Positions 31,940 through 42,964 of a stretch of 64,000 nt of DNA are shown one piece after another. Source of the DNA: Limnephilus marmoratus (Eukaryota > Arthropoda > Insecta > Trichoptera > Limnephilidae); contig OU862927.1 in the NCBI GenBank assembly GCA_917880885.1, forward strand, positions 18,493,450 to 18,557,449. Reading direction: 5' to 3'. The position numbers and the translations under genes are program-made. The notes beneath the pieces were generated by a model. It saw only the letters and a list, made by a program, of their open reading frames with translations. It made no database searches and was not told the DNA's origin. Position 1 is the stretch's first letter. Every line of letters begins with the position of its first letter.

Positions 31940-32210
31940 TAGGGCCTATGTCATCTGGGATGGTGTGTGGAGGGTTTTTTGAGGAGAGGAAGGAATGAAC
32001 ATTGGTCTTGAAAAGAACCATGTTGTAGGAAGGAGGAAACACATGAAATGAGGCCGGCAAATCATTCCACAGCCGAGCAGTTGAATACAAGAACGAGTCG
32101 AAGAAGCGACTTGTTTTTTAAATAATATTTTGATCGTGAATTCGCGTAATACTTTGCAAGCAAAGGAATTAGATCCACGACGCGACGCCTTATTGGGAAC
32201 CCGGTACATA
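31940..32210 (-). pseudogene. Jockey-like LINE C terminus whose end matches family B
   Basis: Minus strand encodes YSTARLWNDLPASFHVFPPS, YNMVLFKTNVHSFLSS, then KNPPHTIPDDIGP. The first part is the usual LINE ending (STARLWNDLP...F...V). The last part aligns in frame with the 3' half of family B, where AAAACCCTCCACACAGCATC followed by CCCAAAGATGACATAGGCCC encodes KNPPHSIPKDDIGP. It suggests that family B took its 3' end from this LINE. Confidence 0.65.
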
Positions 32211-32219
32211 CGTCAAATC

Positions 32220-32740
32220 AACTATAATACACACCCTCAATAGATATTCTGTAAAGATAATCGATTATTGATGAGAGAAGCAGACGAGTGGGCGGCGAGG
32301 GTCAGCCCAGTGGGCGGGAAGACTACTTTTCAGACTGAAATCGAAACCGCCAATTAATGTGGCGTGTTTAAACTGCGAGAGAGTGGATGGCTTCTAATTT
32401 TCTTATTTTCTCAGCAGGCTAAGTGTAGATTAGTGAGGAATTTTGTGAAAGGAGCCAAGTCTTTCATGGATCTATTACATTTTTTATGTGTGTAGTGGCA
32501 AATATATTGACGGCGAATTAATAATTTTTTTATTGAAGAAGAAAATAACAATAAAAAAACGAGTATGCTTTAGATTTTAGATCACACAACTGCTCTCTCT
32601 TGCTCTTACAGTGTGATACAGACAAAACTGCACTGTGTAACGTAACTGGCTATAAGAAAATGTGTCAGAAAAAAATATTTGGTCAACTTCTCGGATCTGT
32701 ATCCGTTGTGTAAGTGCTAATATTTAAGTATTTATAAATA
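32220..32740. other. Nothing recognised
   Basis: AT-rich with a small GC-richer patch (GGGCGGCGAGGGTCAGCCC). No repeat partner or domain found. Confidence 0.4.
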
Positions 32741-32826
32741 ATTATTCTAAGTTTTTTTTATATGAAAAACTCTCTTTTATAACTTTTGAAGGTTATTCCC
32801 ATCAATGTAATATATAAGTCAATGTA

Positions 32827-33196
32827 CAGGGTGTTAAGGGACGTACTTGACTTACTTTAATCAGTGATTCCTGACATTATTTGAAGTAAAAATTGTTAAT
32901 GAAATTTTGGTCTCCGGTGACATTTTTTGACGACTTTTTTTTCAAATTTTTTTTCTCAAAATCAAACAAAAAAAAATTCTTCCACATGTCGTCACTGGTC
33001 ACTTAGCCGGGTGTCCGACGAACCCCTTACCCCGCCTCCAACTGTTCATCAACTGCCATTTTTTTATGTTTATGTAGAAAAAAAAAAACAACATCAAAAA
33101 TGTCACCGGAGACCAAAATTTCATTTATATTTTTTACTCCAAATAATAACAGGAATCACTGGTTAAAGTAAGTCAAGTACGTCCCTTAACATCCTG
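32827..33196. mobile_element. TA-flanked MITE with ~100-bp inverted repeats
   Basis: Begins CAGGGTGTTAAGGGACGTAC and ends GTACGTCCCTTAACATCCTG with TA on both sides (32825-32826, 33197-33198). Arms include CAGTGATTCCTGACATTATT and AATTTTGGTCTCCGGTGACA. A diverged relative seems to start at 49.77 kb. Tc1/mariner-type by its TA duplication. Confidence 0.85.
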
Positions 33197-33618
33197 TAAA
33201 ATCAATGAAGATATGTAATAAATGTAATGTATGGAATATATAATCAATGAAGTAGAAGGTAAGAATAATAATCTAAACGAAAATATGAAAGAGAACAAGA
33301 GACAGAAAAACAGAAAAAAATGGTCGCAACTAAATATTACATTGATGGGAATAACCTTCAAAATTTATAAAAGAGAGTTTTTCTTATAAAAAATTGAATA
33401 TTCATTCAGACTTTTATAAAAAGTCAATAGTTCCATATGAATAAATTCGGATACTTTTATCCGAGACGCTATCCAGGATACAAACCAATTCTTAGAATGA
33501 TTGCTTCCAATAAAAAAAGGGTAGTTGCCCATAATATGGAAAAATAATTAGTTGAAGATAATATTGTTAATTCTAAAATTTGAAATATGAGATTGACATT
33601 TATGACGGTTTAACAGAA

Positions 33619-33694
33619 GATGGCAATAACGAAATTGGTTAACGTGCATGTCACGGTTAGACGAGAGGTCTGAGTTCGAGTCCCAGTTGCGACC
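33619..33694 (+). tRNA. tRNA-like sequence (T2 type) in right arm of foldback element
   Basis: GATGGCAATAACGAAATTGG (A box region, with TTAACG), CGTC/GACG short anticodon stem around ACGGTTA, then GAGGTCTGAGTTCGAGTCCCAG (in two parts) with B box GAGTTCGAGTCC, and TTGCGACC. Acceptor pairing is partly lost at the 5' side. No U33. Probable pseudo-tRNA; function unproven. Confidence 0.55.
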
Positions 33695-34338
33695 ATTGTC
33701 TTTTCTCTGATTTTCTGTGCCTTGTTCTCTTTCGTACCTATTTTCGTTTAGATTATTATTGTGATCTTCTTCATTGAATTATTCTAAGCTTTTTCATACA
33801 TAATTCCAGCTTCTGAATTAAACCAACAGTTTAAAGATGTAGCACAGTAAGTGCGTCACGGCGGCGAGGCGTCGCGACGGTTTGCTAGTGATTTTTAGCC
33901 TGACGCAGCATTTCTAAATTTGCGCCTTGTAATACAATCGCACTGCTTCTCTGCTCGGCATGTTGCCTGAACTTTTTATTTCAGGCGTTTGCTAAACATC
34001 GATCATTTACGTCGCTACAATATGATATCTGTCATATCTACAGTGTCTACACTGCCAACTATGGACTATTTTTATTTTATACACTTTACAAATATATGAC
34101 AAAAAAGTCCCGATAAACTAGGTACTTTTTAGCAGTTTTTCTAACGGGTTGTTTACATTAAAGATCTTATTATAGTGAGTTCATAGATACATTTTTATAA
34201 TTATATAAAATAAAATTAAAGATTTTACAGAAATATAGAGAAAAGAAAAATAATTTAAACATAAATAACAATTTTAAAGTCTTTAGAACAATGTAACCAG
34301 TGGTCCGTGGACCACTAGTGGTCCGCAAGAGGCTAGAA

Positions 34339-35203
34339 CAGCGTTTCCCAAAAGGTGTTCCGCGGAACCCTGGGGTTCCGTAAAAGCATCACAAGGGTTC
34401 CGCGTTCCGTCCGGATTGTTGCAAGGATCATTGCAAGGAAGAAACACAAATACTTTTACAGTAAACGACAAAATCTCTTCTCTTAGAAAAAAACTTGTCT
34501 TCTGGATAGAATGTGTTGAACAGAAACAGTACCAATGTTTTTCTCTTTTAAACGAGTTTCTGTAAAAAAATGAGTTGCAAGTAACCTCAGACATTGAAAA
34601 AATTTATGCATTTACGAACATTTGATGGCCCTCAACAAATCTCTGGAAAAGTATTTTCCCGAAAAAAAACCTGCAGGACATTGACTGGGTACAGAATCCA
34701 TTCCTAGTTCACAGGAAACGTACAGCAACAGAGTACGAGACTTTGATAGATATCAAATGTTCTTCTTCCTTACAACCAAATTTAATCCAGAAAAACTAAT
34801 CTAAATGAGTTTTGGATTTGACTTAAAAACGAATATCCAGAAGTCTTCTGGAAGGCTATCACAGTTTTGTTACCGTTTATGACCACTTACCGGTGTGAAA
34901 CTGGCTTTTCGGCTTACGCTTACACAAAAAACAAATACAGAAACAGACTGGATGCAGCTCCAGATCCTCGTATTCAGCTATCTGACATAAAGCCTGATTT
35001 CAATGCTATTTTAACAAAAAATTTAAAAAGATATCACTCTTCACATTAAAGTAAGTTTTACACAAAACTTTAGATCTTTCTTTTCAAGGTAAACATGAAA
35101 GTATTCAAACTACAAGTTAATCTTTTTCTTATAAAAATAGGGTTCCGCCTAGAAAAGTATGATCGATAAGTGTTCCGGGGCGAAAAAAAATTGGGAAACG
35201 CTG
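34339..35203 (+). mobile_element. Inner hAT element, 13-bp TIR and 8-bp duplication GGCTAGAA
   Basis: Ends CAGCGTTTCCCAA and TTGGGAAACGCTG are perfect inverted repeats; GGCTAGAA is duplicated on both sides (34331-34338, 35204-35211). It holds a transposase 3' fragment and is inserted in the outer element. Confidence 0.93.
34610..35049 (+). pseudogene. hAT transposase C-terminal fragment (ZBED5-like)
   Basis: Read over a few frameshifts: SLEKYFPEKNLQDIDWVQNP, EYETLIDIKCSSSLQPN, then from about 34865 LPFMTTYRCETGFSAYAYTK, NKYRNRLDAAPDPRIQLSDI, KPDFNAIL, ending SSH-stop. This is the hAT dimerisation block (LPF.TTY.CE.GFS....K.K.RN.L) shared with ZBED5/GTF2IRD2-type proteins. DNA-binding BED finger and catalytic residues are gone. 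Confidence 0.8.
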
Positions 35204-35604
35204 GGCTAGAAGATGGTCCGCGATGGTCCACCGGACAATAAGGGAGCCAGCGTGCGGGCGGTCCCTGGTCAAGAAGTCTGAATAAAAAAATTGTGACAAT
35301 ATTCAGTTTATATTTATTGTAGGTACCTTGTGGTCAGTGACCATTATGGTATTCCGTTTCGCCCCACCCCATCCTACCCCGTTCTACCCCACATCACATT
35401 CCGCCCCCTCCGTTGTGGTAAATATTCTGCTAGAACCCATCCCACCCTATCCCATTATGCCTCTTCCGTTGTACTATCCGCCCCGGGTGCCACCCTTGCT
35501 AGCCTACGCCATTGCTTGTGGTCCCCGTCGAAAAAATAAACGTTCAAGTGGTCCCGGAGCAGAAAAAGGTTGGGAACCAGTGCTTTAGAATAATATGTCT
35601 GTAA

Positions 35605-36585
35605 ACTAATACAAATTAATTCTATCCGTAAGCCAAGTCTTCAGTAAATTCACCAATATAATTGTTTGTTTTGGGCACAGATTTAAATTTCAGAGAGGCT
35701 AACTTAACTCTGGCTTTGATAGAGCCCCCATATCTGAGCTGGTCACTTAGATTTATACCAAGGATATCAACGGAGGGCCTGTTCGGAAGATTGCTTCCGT
35801 TAAAGGAGACTAGATTTGCATTTCGATCCCTTTTAGACGTAATAAGACATGATTGGGTCTTTGAAGCGTTAAATTCAACGAGATTATTTTTACCCCAAGA
35901 GAAAACACTCTCGAGGTAACCGTCCATTATTTACTTCAAAGCTTGTGAACCCTTTTGGGGCTTGTCAAACAAAAAGCTATCCGCGTAACAATGAATTGGT
36001 GCACATGCCAAAAAGTCATTGATGTGCAACAAAACGAAGTCGGAGACAGAACCGATCCCTGTGGGACGCCAGCATTTATCGAGTGTGAGGAAGAGGTGAA
36101 ACCATCGGCTACCGTCTGAATCGACCTCTTCCTCAAAAAGTCGGCAAACCACGTACAAAAGGACGCGGTAAGTCCGTAAGAAGGCAGTTTGTTGACAAGT
36201 CCTCAGTGCCAAACCCGGTCAAAGGCCTTGGATATGCCCAGTGCAACCGTTTGGGTTTCACCAAAACGTTCCAGGCATGTTTCACCCCCAAACATGTTTC
36301 ACATACGCGAGAAGATCACCGCACGAGCGGTTCCGCTGGAATCCGTATTGACTGTCATTCATAATTTTGTTCTTCTGGAGGTGTGTGAGCAATGTAGATA
36401 TTTTCAACAATAACATATATTTTTTTAAGAACTTAAAACAAAAAGTTTTCAAAGAAAATATGTTATAAATCGGAAGTAATTCGGAATGCCGGATCTTAAC
36501 GGAGAACAGTGAATGAGAAGAAATAATATTAAATAAGCTTGACGACACGACTTTCCTTCGTTGATGAGTTCCTATGCGTGGCATT
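35605..36585 (-). pseudogene. Jockey-clade LINE reverse transcriptase fragment
   Basis: Minus strand, with frameshifts: KIMNDSQYGFQRNRSCGDLL then AYVKHVWG (about 36390-36285); SINAGVPQGSVLSPTSF and HINDFLACAPIHCYADS (RT motif B and degraded YADD, near 36075-35965); SWGKNNLVEFNASKTQSCLI and LGINLSDQLRYGGSIKARVK (35900-35700). The middle with RT motif A is scrambled and the ends are lost. Confidence 0.8.
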
Positions 36586-36762
36586 TAGTATTCACGTCTC
36601 TCCAGGCTGGCAGACTTTTTATAGACGCGTCTTCACTTCGGAATTTCCTTGGGATATAAACCCGGCCGGGAATGTATGCCGCTATTTCATTTCACATTTC
36701 TCTGTGAACTGTGACCTTGGCATTCTGGAACAATTAGAAAAGAGACATTTATGTATAATTTT

Positions 36763-36965
36763 ATTGGGTAACCTGACAACTCAACAACATGCAATTTCAA
36801 TTCCTATTTTGAAAAGTCATTAAAAGTGATGAGAAAAAAAATTGGTTGTAGAGTTTACGTTAGGTTAGGTTATGGACTATTTTCAAAATGATTTTGTTTT
36901 TTTTTTACTTTTAATGACTTTTCAAAGGGTGTTGAAATACGACTTTGTTGAGTTGTTGTGGAACT
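36763..36965. mobile_element. Family F MITE, third copy
   Basis: Inverted arms CCTGACAACTCAACAACATG...TTTGAAAAGTCATTAAAAG and CTTTTAATGACTTTTCAAAG...GACTTTGTTGAGTTGT surround ACGTTAGGTTAGGTTATGG. Confidence 0.75.
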
Positions 36966-37132
36966 ATTTTATTGACGTATAACACATGGTTGATGGATTA
37001 GTACTTACATACCAATCCATCCGGTTATTTCAATTAATGTTAGGGGTAGTAAATACGAAGATTATATTAGGTCCTTACATATGAAATTGGCGTTTTGTAT
37101 GGGAGGAACATAAAGTCGATTTTTTTTTAATA

Positions 37133-37430
37133 TCATATATTTATTTTATCAAAGTATATACCATTGCTATCTATGCACTTTTGCCATCTCATAGGTAGTT
37201 CATCGATCCCTTTACTAAAAAAACCATTCGGACGGGAATCGGTAAAATCTTTGAAGTCGGTTTGGACTGCCGCAGCGGAGTTAATTTTTTTTCCCCTGCA
37301 AGAAGTTATCCAAATTTCGAAAAAATGGTAATCTGTTGGGCAAGGTCCGGAGAGTACGGTGAATGTCTTAGACATTCCAATTGAAGCTCAATTTGGTAGC
37401 CGTCTGTTGTGCAGTGTGTGGTCTAGCGTT
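37133..37430 (-). pseudogene. mariner transposase, C-terminal part
   Basis: Starts at NARPHTAQQTATKL (frame shifts once near 37375), then LSGPCPTDYHFFEIW, CRGKKINSAAAVQTDFKDF, SRPNGFFSKGIDELPMRWQK, ending KINI-stop. The last Asp of the DD34D triad is present in PTDYHFF. The second Asp sits exactly at the break and is lost. Confidence 0.9.
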
Positions 37431-38631
37431 CTAATAGCCCATTCACACCATTCATTTATCGTTCATTTCGTGATTTCATTCCGCCTCTTTCCCTCGAAAT
37501 GAACCGTGTGAACACCGAAGTGAATAGAGACAGTTCCGAATGAAGCATACCAACAATGTTGGAATGCTTCCTTCGGCACTGTTCCCTCGCAACCGAAATT
37601 TAACATCACGTGACGCGAATGATGTGTGTGAACACTCAAGTGAACAGTCTTTCACTCGCAAATCAGTCGGCCGAAATGTTCTGTCGTGAGGACGAGTAGC
37701 CGGAGCGGCTTAAACGTCAAAATGCTCCGTTTGGTTCGCTTTTCGAAATAACTCCTACACGTCTCATAGAAATCTTTGTTTCTCCCTTACTATCATAGTG
37801 AAAAATATGATCTAAACGGTATTGGAAAGAGAAAATAATGTTCTATATATCCAATATAACAATTAACCACAAAAATAATACGAATGTACACTTCTATGGA
37901 ACCAAAGTTTCTGATCGAATTTGAAAAAGAAATTATGAAACATTGTGAATTTTTTATGAATTATTTTTATATGAAACGTCAAAAAAGTGAGGTGACAGAA
38001 ATGTTTATAATTTATTTGTCTAACAAAATAAGTGTGTGTTTTTATATTTCTTTTGTTAACCAGTAATTTTAGTTAGAATAAAAGCAAGTAGAGCCATTTT
38101 TTAAACTTTTAAAAGTTTACATTAAAAATTATTCTATTTAAAAAATTACGTGGTTATTTCTAATAATAAATTTTGAAAGCATATTTCATCACCTTTCCAA
38201 AACAGTTTTTAGTTTTTGGATACGTTAATAAATATTCCATTTATATGGATTTTATTGCAAGCCGAGGCCTATTTTGGAATAAAAATATTTTCATGGTGCA
38301 AAAATACTGGTAGATATCAGTTTTCAGGTTATTATTTAACCATATGTTCATTTTATGGTGCTGAAATTTATTTACTGTTTACAAGAATCGCCAATTTCTC
38401 GTAATTTAGTTCGACGTTATCGGAAATGTCAATTGAAATCGTAAATATTCCCGAACTTAGCCGTCAGCGCCGGACGAATTCCAATGCGGCCGCGACTACT
38501 CTCGACGACTTCGTAGCGAGAATGTCGAGTGAACTCTTCCTTCGAAGGAACCGTGTGAACACGCGGAGGAACGAGAATGGAACATTTCATCGAGTAAACC
38601 TTCACCCGAGTGAATGGTGTGACTTCAGCTT
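37431..38631. mobile_element. Element replacing the centre of mariner
   Basis: Ends AGCCCATTCACACCATTCA and TGAATGGTGTGACTTCAGCT are inverted over TCACACCATTCA. GTGTGAACACCGAAGTGAA (left) and GTGTGAACACGCGGAGGAA (right) are similar subterminal repeats. A family C copy lies at 37757-38300. About 130 codons of mariner are missing at the site, so the event was not a simple insertion. Confidence 0.6.
37757..38300. repeat. Family C repeat
   Basis: CTCATAGAAATCTTTGTTTC, ATCATAGTGAAAAATATGATC, AATTATTTTTATATGAAACG and CAGTTTTTAGTTTTTGGATAC correspond to 6455-6635/7656-7990 and 41.2 kb. Confidence 0.7.
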
Positions 38632-38636
38632 AACGC

Positions 38637-39014
38637 GCGTTTGTTGATTTGCTTCACTCAATTCGTGAGGTACCCACCTTTCAAGCTTTTCGCCTTCCCA
38701 ATTTGCTTCAAGTGGATTAAAACAGTTTTATCACTAACACCGCAGCCTGCAGCTAACTCGGACGTGGTTTGCGATGGATCCGCTTCCACAATAGCCTTCA
38801 ATTCTTCATTATCAACTTTGGTCTCCGGCCGTCCACGGGGCTTGTTCTGCAGGTCGAAATTTCCAGAACGAAAACGTTGGAACCAAAAACGCGCTGTGTT
38901 TTCTTTTGTGGCACCGTCGCCATACACATCATTCATCTTTAGAGCCGTTTCTGCAGCGCTGGTGCCACGGTGGAACTCGAACTCGTAAATAACGCAATAT
39001 TTCAAGTTTTCCAT
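38637..39014 (-). pseudogene. mariner transposase, N-terminal DNA-binding part
   Basis: From Met at 39014: MENLKYCVIYEFEFHRGTSA, ALKMNDVYGDGATKENTARF, WFQRFRSGNFDLQNKPRGRP, ETKVDNEELKAIVEADPSQT, then TSELAAGCGVSDKTVLIHLK. These are the two helix-turn-helix motifs that bind the inverted repeats, joined by the GRP linker. After QIGK a one-base shift moves the frame to KLERWVPHELSEANQQTRV, where the coding part stops at the foreign element. Confidence 0.92.
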
Positions 39015-39179
39015 TTTGTAAACTAAGTGACGCAAAGAAAAAATTACAATTTTCGAAACACAAATACATGAGTAAATAGCTGTATAAATTGGAATTTGGA
39101 ATTCCTAACCAAAGAGAAGATATCTGAGATCAAAGTTGCCAGTGCGGCAAAACGCCAATTTCATATGTAATGACCTAAT

Positions 39180-39835
39180 AGTTTACTAAACTGGATTTGG
39201 TTTATATTTTAATTTCACATTTTACAGAGTAAAATACACGGCAATAACTTTTGATAAAATTAACAGAAGAGCAAAGGGTAAACTACGTAAAGCACATCGC
39301 GACCAGCCCGGACCACGGTACCTCCAAGAATGTCCGAGAATTCGTCTTTCTGTCGACTCACAGCGGAAAGTACCTAGGTCCCGGTGTTTGTGGTGAAAAA
39401 CGCGATTTTTGCTAAAAAAATCGGTGAATTCGTTATTATAAAATGGTAAAAAAAACTCCCTCTGACTACCTGATTTATGTGTAGAAATAGTGTACAAAAT
39501 TTCAAAAGCATCGATCAAGTCAAGTTATGATTTTGAGTTATGATGTTCACAAACTTCAGAAATGTTGTTTGCGAGAAAACCTATTTAAAAAAATTTATAC
39601 TCGAAATATACTTGAATCGAGCATGAGGGCAGGTCGCTTGAAATGCCGTTCCTTTGTTAGTTTGCTCCAATTTACTTGAAATTTTGACACAATACTCAAC
39701 ATTGGTACTGACATGTTTTTCATCCAGAAAAAAGTATAAAAAAAGTTTTAAAACTTTACCCCCCCCCCTCCCCTTTAAAGCCTTGTAAGGGGCCCCGAGA
39801 CGTGCATTGCCTAGGGGCCCCGACATGGTTAATCC
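39180..39835. other. No gene recognised; hAT-like end at right
   Basis: 39745-39832 (GGGGCCCCGAGACGTGC, ATGGTTAATCCGGCCCTG) looks like the end of an element whose terminus is CAGGGCCGGATTAACC, but no left end was found. The remaining sequence has no domain. Confidence 0.35.
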
Positions 39836-40165
39836 GGCCCTGGTTCCATATTATATATAGCAGATACCCTTTTTTATTGGAAACAATCATTCTAAGAATT
39901 GGTTTGTATCCTGGATAGCGTCTCGGATAAGTGTATCCGAATTTATTCATATGGAACTATTGACATTTTATAAAAGTCTAAATGAATATTTAATTGGTCT
40001 GGGTTCGAGTCCCAGTTGAGACCATTGTCTTTTTTCTGTTTTTCTGCATCTTGTTCTCTTTCATATTTTCGTTTAGATTATTATTGTTATCTTCTTCTTC
40101 ATTGATGGGAATAACCTTTAAAAGTTATAAAAAAGAATTTTTCTTATAAAAATGAAATAAAAATT
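39836..40165. mobile_element. T2 tRNA-bearing element, rearranged half
   Basis: 39836-39960 is the reverse complement of 33430-33540 (GAATAAATTCGGATAC, AGACGCTATCCAGGATACAA). 39996-40033 carries GGTCTGGGTTCGAGTCCCAG then TTGAGACCATT, the 3' half of the tRNA-like unit, followed by the T2 outer arm up to TTCTTCATTGATGGGAATAA. Confidence 0.75.
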
Positions 40166-41200
40166 ATTTGCGTACGTCGCGACGCCTTTCTCCTCGGCCA
40201 TGGAGGCCGTTGAAATATAAGATGTTTACACCCTAAACGAAGTATACTGAACGTCTTACTCGGATATTAGACGATTTTCCTGTCATGTAAATTTGACGTT
40301 ATTAGCTGTATGACCTATAAAAAAGAAAGGTGGGTGACCAATTATTCAGGCCTCTGAACGTTCAGAGTCGAACCCGCTATTTTCTGGATCAACTCGCTAT
40401 CGCATTTACCATCCTCTAACATGCGTCGTATCAAACTGTGATCTATGGATGTTTTAAAACCCTATTTTGTTGGTTTATATTTTATATCGTCACTATACCA
40501 TTATTTTTGTGGAATAGAATATGAAGTCATAGTAAATAATGCAAAATCGTATGTTTTTGTTTTGAAAATTTGATCGCTTAGAAGTATTGTAGATGCTTCA
40601 ATTAAATACTGCGTGTATAACATACCTTGGCCCTTAAAAATATCGGTCATTTTTTTTATAAGTCTTTTAATAAGCCTATAAAAAAATAAAGTATAAGGTC
40701 TAAAAAACACCCCTTCAAGTCCAAACTCTCCTATTTATAAATCCCTTTTCGGATATGGTTTTATTGTGTAATGTGGCAAATTCAGTTTATTTTATAATAA
40801 TCGCAAAAAAAGTTGATATTTACACCCAATCTTCCCAAAATAAAATAAAATATGCATTTTCGCGTTGATATTTTACAATACGGCCGCTAGTCGACGAATT
40901 CGGTTATTCAAAGTGACCCCTATGGCGTCCACCGAAGAACTATTGTCCACGGCACAGTAGTGAACTAGTGGATCGCCTTAATAAAAAATATTAGGCGCCA
41001 TGTTATTCTTATAAGCAAGCAATAATTGAGTTATATTTGTCATACTCATAGTTCTGTTCGAAATCAAAATGTGAGTAAAAATTGATTAATTCTTTGAAAT
41101 CTCTAGTGAACCACTTTTAAACCGCGTAGTTCCATATCTGTCACAAAATGACACGTCGTCTTAACCCCTCAAGCTAATTTGTTCACTTTCGGGACTCATA
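40166..41200. other. Nothing recognised
   Basis: 40360-40435 has CAGAGTCGAACCCGC and GCATTTACCATCC, a faint antisense tRNA-like order, too weak to call. Rest AT-rich. Confidence 0.35.
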
Positions 41201-41204
41201 GAAA

Positions 41205-42060
41205 TCATTGTGTCTCCCGTACTGTCATGGTGAGAAATTTGATATAAACGGTTTTAGAAAGAGAAAACACCACGCTTTACATTCAAACCTAAAATTTTGA
41301 CAAACAAAAATTCAAAAGAACAACTCTGTGATTCAAAGTTTCCGACAGCAATTTGAAAAAAAAAAAATGAAACTTTGTGAAATTTTATTAATTATTTTTA
41401 CTTGAAACGACCAAAAAGTTAGGCGACAATAAAGTTTTTAAATCATTTTTTGTCTAACAAAATGTTTTCATGTTTTTAAATTTTTTCAGTATCGTTGATT
41501 TTTATTAGAAAAAAAAATATAAGTTGAACCATTTTTAAAACTTTTTATGTTTGCATTAAAAAAATGATTAGTTAAATGGTTAAGCCGCCGCTACCTGAAT
41601 TTCTACCGATTTCTTACATATCTCCCTTAAACATTTGAAGTTTTTAAGCTCTTAAAAAAATATATGTTATTTTTGGAAGATAATATCTAGACGCGTTCCA
41701 CGCAAATTATATGAAATTCCCTCGATAGAAAAAAATCTCAAAGTATAAACACGTTTGTTTCAGTTATTTTACAAGTTATAGTTGTGAAAACATTCGAAAT
41801 GTTTCTTTAAATGATGCTTAAGGCGCTTCCACGAGATTTTTGCTCTCTTTTAAACGAGTCGTGTTTTATTAAATCAATGATTTTATCGCTTTAAATATTA
41901 GTGCTCTCTATCTTCTTCTTTTTGAGCGCGGATGCGGCGCCTTAATAATAAAATGTGGAACCGCATTTATCACCTTTCAAAAACAAATTTTAGTTTTCGG
42001 ATTCCATTTATTTGGATTTAATTGTAAAGCGGAAATAATCCGACCATCAAACAAAAAAAT
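41205..42060. repeat. Family C repeat split by a TTAA MITE
   Basis: Left part 41205-41579 (ATAGAAATCATTGTGTCTCC, CATGGTGAGAAATTTGATA) and right part 41946-42060 (ATCACCTTTCAAAAAC, TTTTAGTTTTCGGATTCC). Confidence 0.7.
41584..41941. mobile_element. Family L MITE, TTAA-flanked
   Basis: TTAA at 41580-41583 and 41942-41945. Inverted ends GCCGCCGC and GCGGCGCC. Body ATTTCTACCGATTTCTTACA, GTTTGTTTCAGTTATTTTAC and AACGAGTCGTGTTTTATTAA recurs at 53.26 kb, again within TTAA. Confidence 0.85.
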
Positions 42061-42064
42061 GTTC

Positions 42065-42960
42065 GATGCATGCGGGGTTAACAATCGTTCTCGTCCTTTT
42101 CTATATGGTCTGACATGATATAATATAAACAGTTTTTGAGCAGCGGCTAGTTTTCATTGGCCCACTAAACATCCAGCAATTTCTGTTCATTCAAGACACA
42201 AACAGTATTATGAAGCATAGATCATATTTTGAATAGGCCGCCTAATTCATCCTCTTGTATGCTTTATAATCCATTTTAAACAAGGCAATCGTTACTTAGC
42301 CAACAGACACCATGTGGCCTATTTTCTTTTCACCGAGACTTACCACCTTCATTCCTCCCTCCTTAACCTATTTATATTTTATTATAACATTATATCCCAG
42401 ACTGCGTCTGCTCTCCAATTGAATCGTGGGCAATAAATATCATGTACTGGCGACAACTTCATTTATAATATCACCCTCGGGGTTGGGGCGACGTCGGGAC
42501 TAACGGGGGTGGGTAGCAGGGGGTGAAAGAGGCAGGAGGGACGTATAGGGGTGGAAAAGGGTGTAGGCAGACGAAAAGAGTGTAGTGTAGGGGGGTAATG
42601 TAGCGGAGGCTGCGGGGCTCGGATAGATTAATAGGTCACGAGATGATGGCCACAGATTATCTTTTAGTAAGCATAAAATTAAGTGCGGAATAAACGACAA
42701 TAAATTATGTGTATAAGCGTGTTGAATAACTTTTTTTCAACAGTTGATTATGATAATTAATTAGGGGATGGTGGGTGTTATTTCACGGTTTTTCTTTTAA
42801 GCAAAGGGGTAGTTTTGAAGTTAAACTTCTTTACGCACGCGCACGCTCGACTTGGGGGGTAAGCAGGTGAATGCGTTACGAAAAGTGGTGATGTGTTACT
42901 AAAAGTGTGATGCGAACGGTAATCGATGCAAACGTAATCGATGCGAATTGACTTGGGGAG
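42065..42960. other. Nothing recognised
   Basis: G-rich stretch 42480-42600 and AT-rich remainder. 42890-42950 has GCGAACGGTAATCGATGC type repeats that lead into the array next door. Confidence 0.4.
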
Positions 42961-42964
42961 TGAT

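Larger units (their letters stand above)
32745..33780. mobile_element. T2 tRNA-bearing foldback element with extended arms and an internal MITE
   Basis: CTCTCTTTTATAACTTTTGAAGG...CCCATCAATGTAATAT (32770-32815) is inverted at 33340-33400. The T2 arms proper are at 33243-33331 (AATAATCTAAACGAAAATATG in two parts, AGAGAACAAGAGACAGAAAA, TGGTCGCAACT) and 33670-33780 (AGTTGCGACCATTGTC, TTCTGTGCCTTGTTCTCTTT, TCGTTTAGATTATTATTG, GATCTTCTTCATTGA). The right arm bears a full tRNA-like unit. Confidence 0.75.
34289..35582. mobile_element. Outer hAT-like element with 8-bp duplication CTTTAGAA
   Basis: CTTTAGAA lies at 34281-34288 and 35583-35590. The right end AAAGGTTGGGAACCAGTG is a typical hAT terminus; the left end CAATGTAACCAGTGGTCC is its mutated counterpart. 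Interior GTGGTCCGTGGACCACTAGTG palindrome and C-rich 35350-35480 show no coding sense. A second hAT sits inside. Confidence 0.8.
37067..39178 (-). mobile_element. mariner transposon, broken by an internal insertion/deletion
   Basis: Inverted ends TTAGGTCCTTACATATGAAA then TTGGCGTTTTG (37067-37097) and its match at 39148-39178, flanked by TA (37065-37066, 39179-39180). The transposase lies on the minus strand: N-terminal part 39014-38637, C-terminal part 37430-37133; the catalytic centre between is missing and replaced by another element. Confidence 0.93.

Noticed and set aside
40360..40435. Possible antisense tRNA-like sequence
   Set aside because: GAGTCGAACCC resembles a B box but no acceptor or D-arm pairing could be made.
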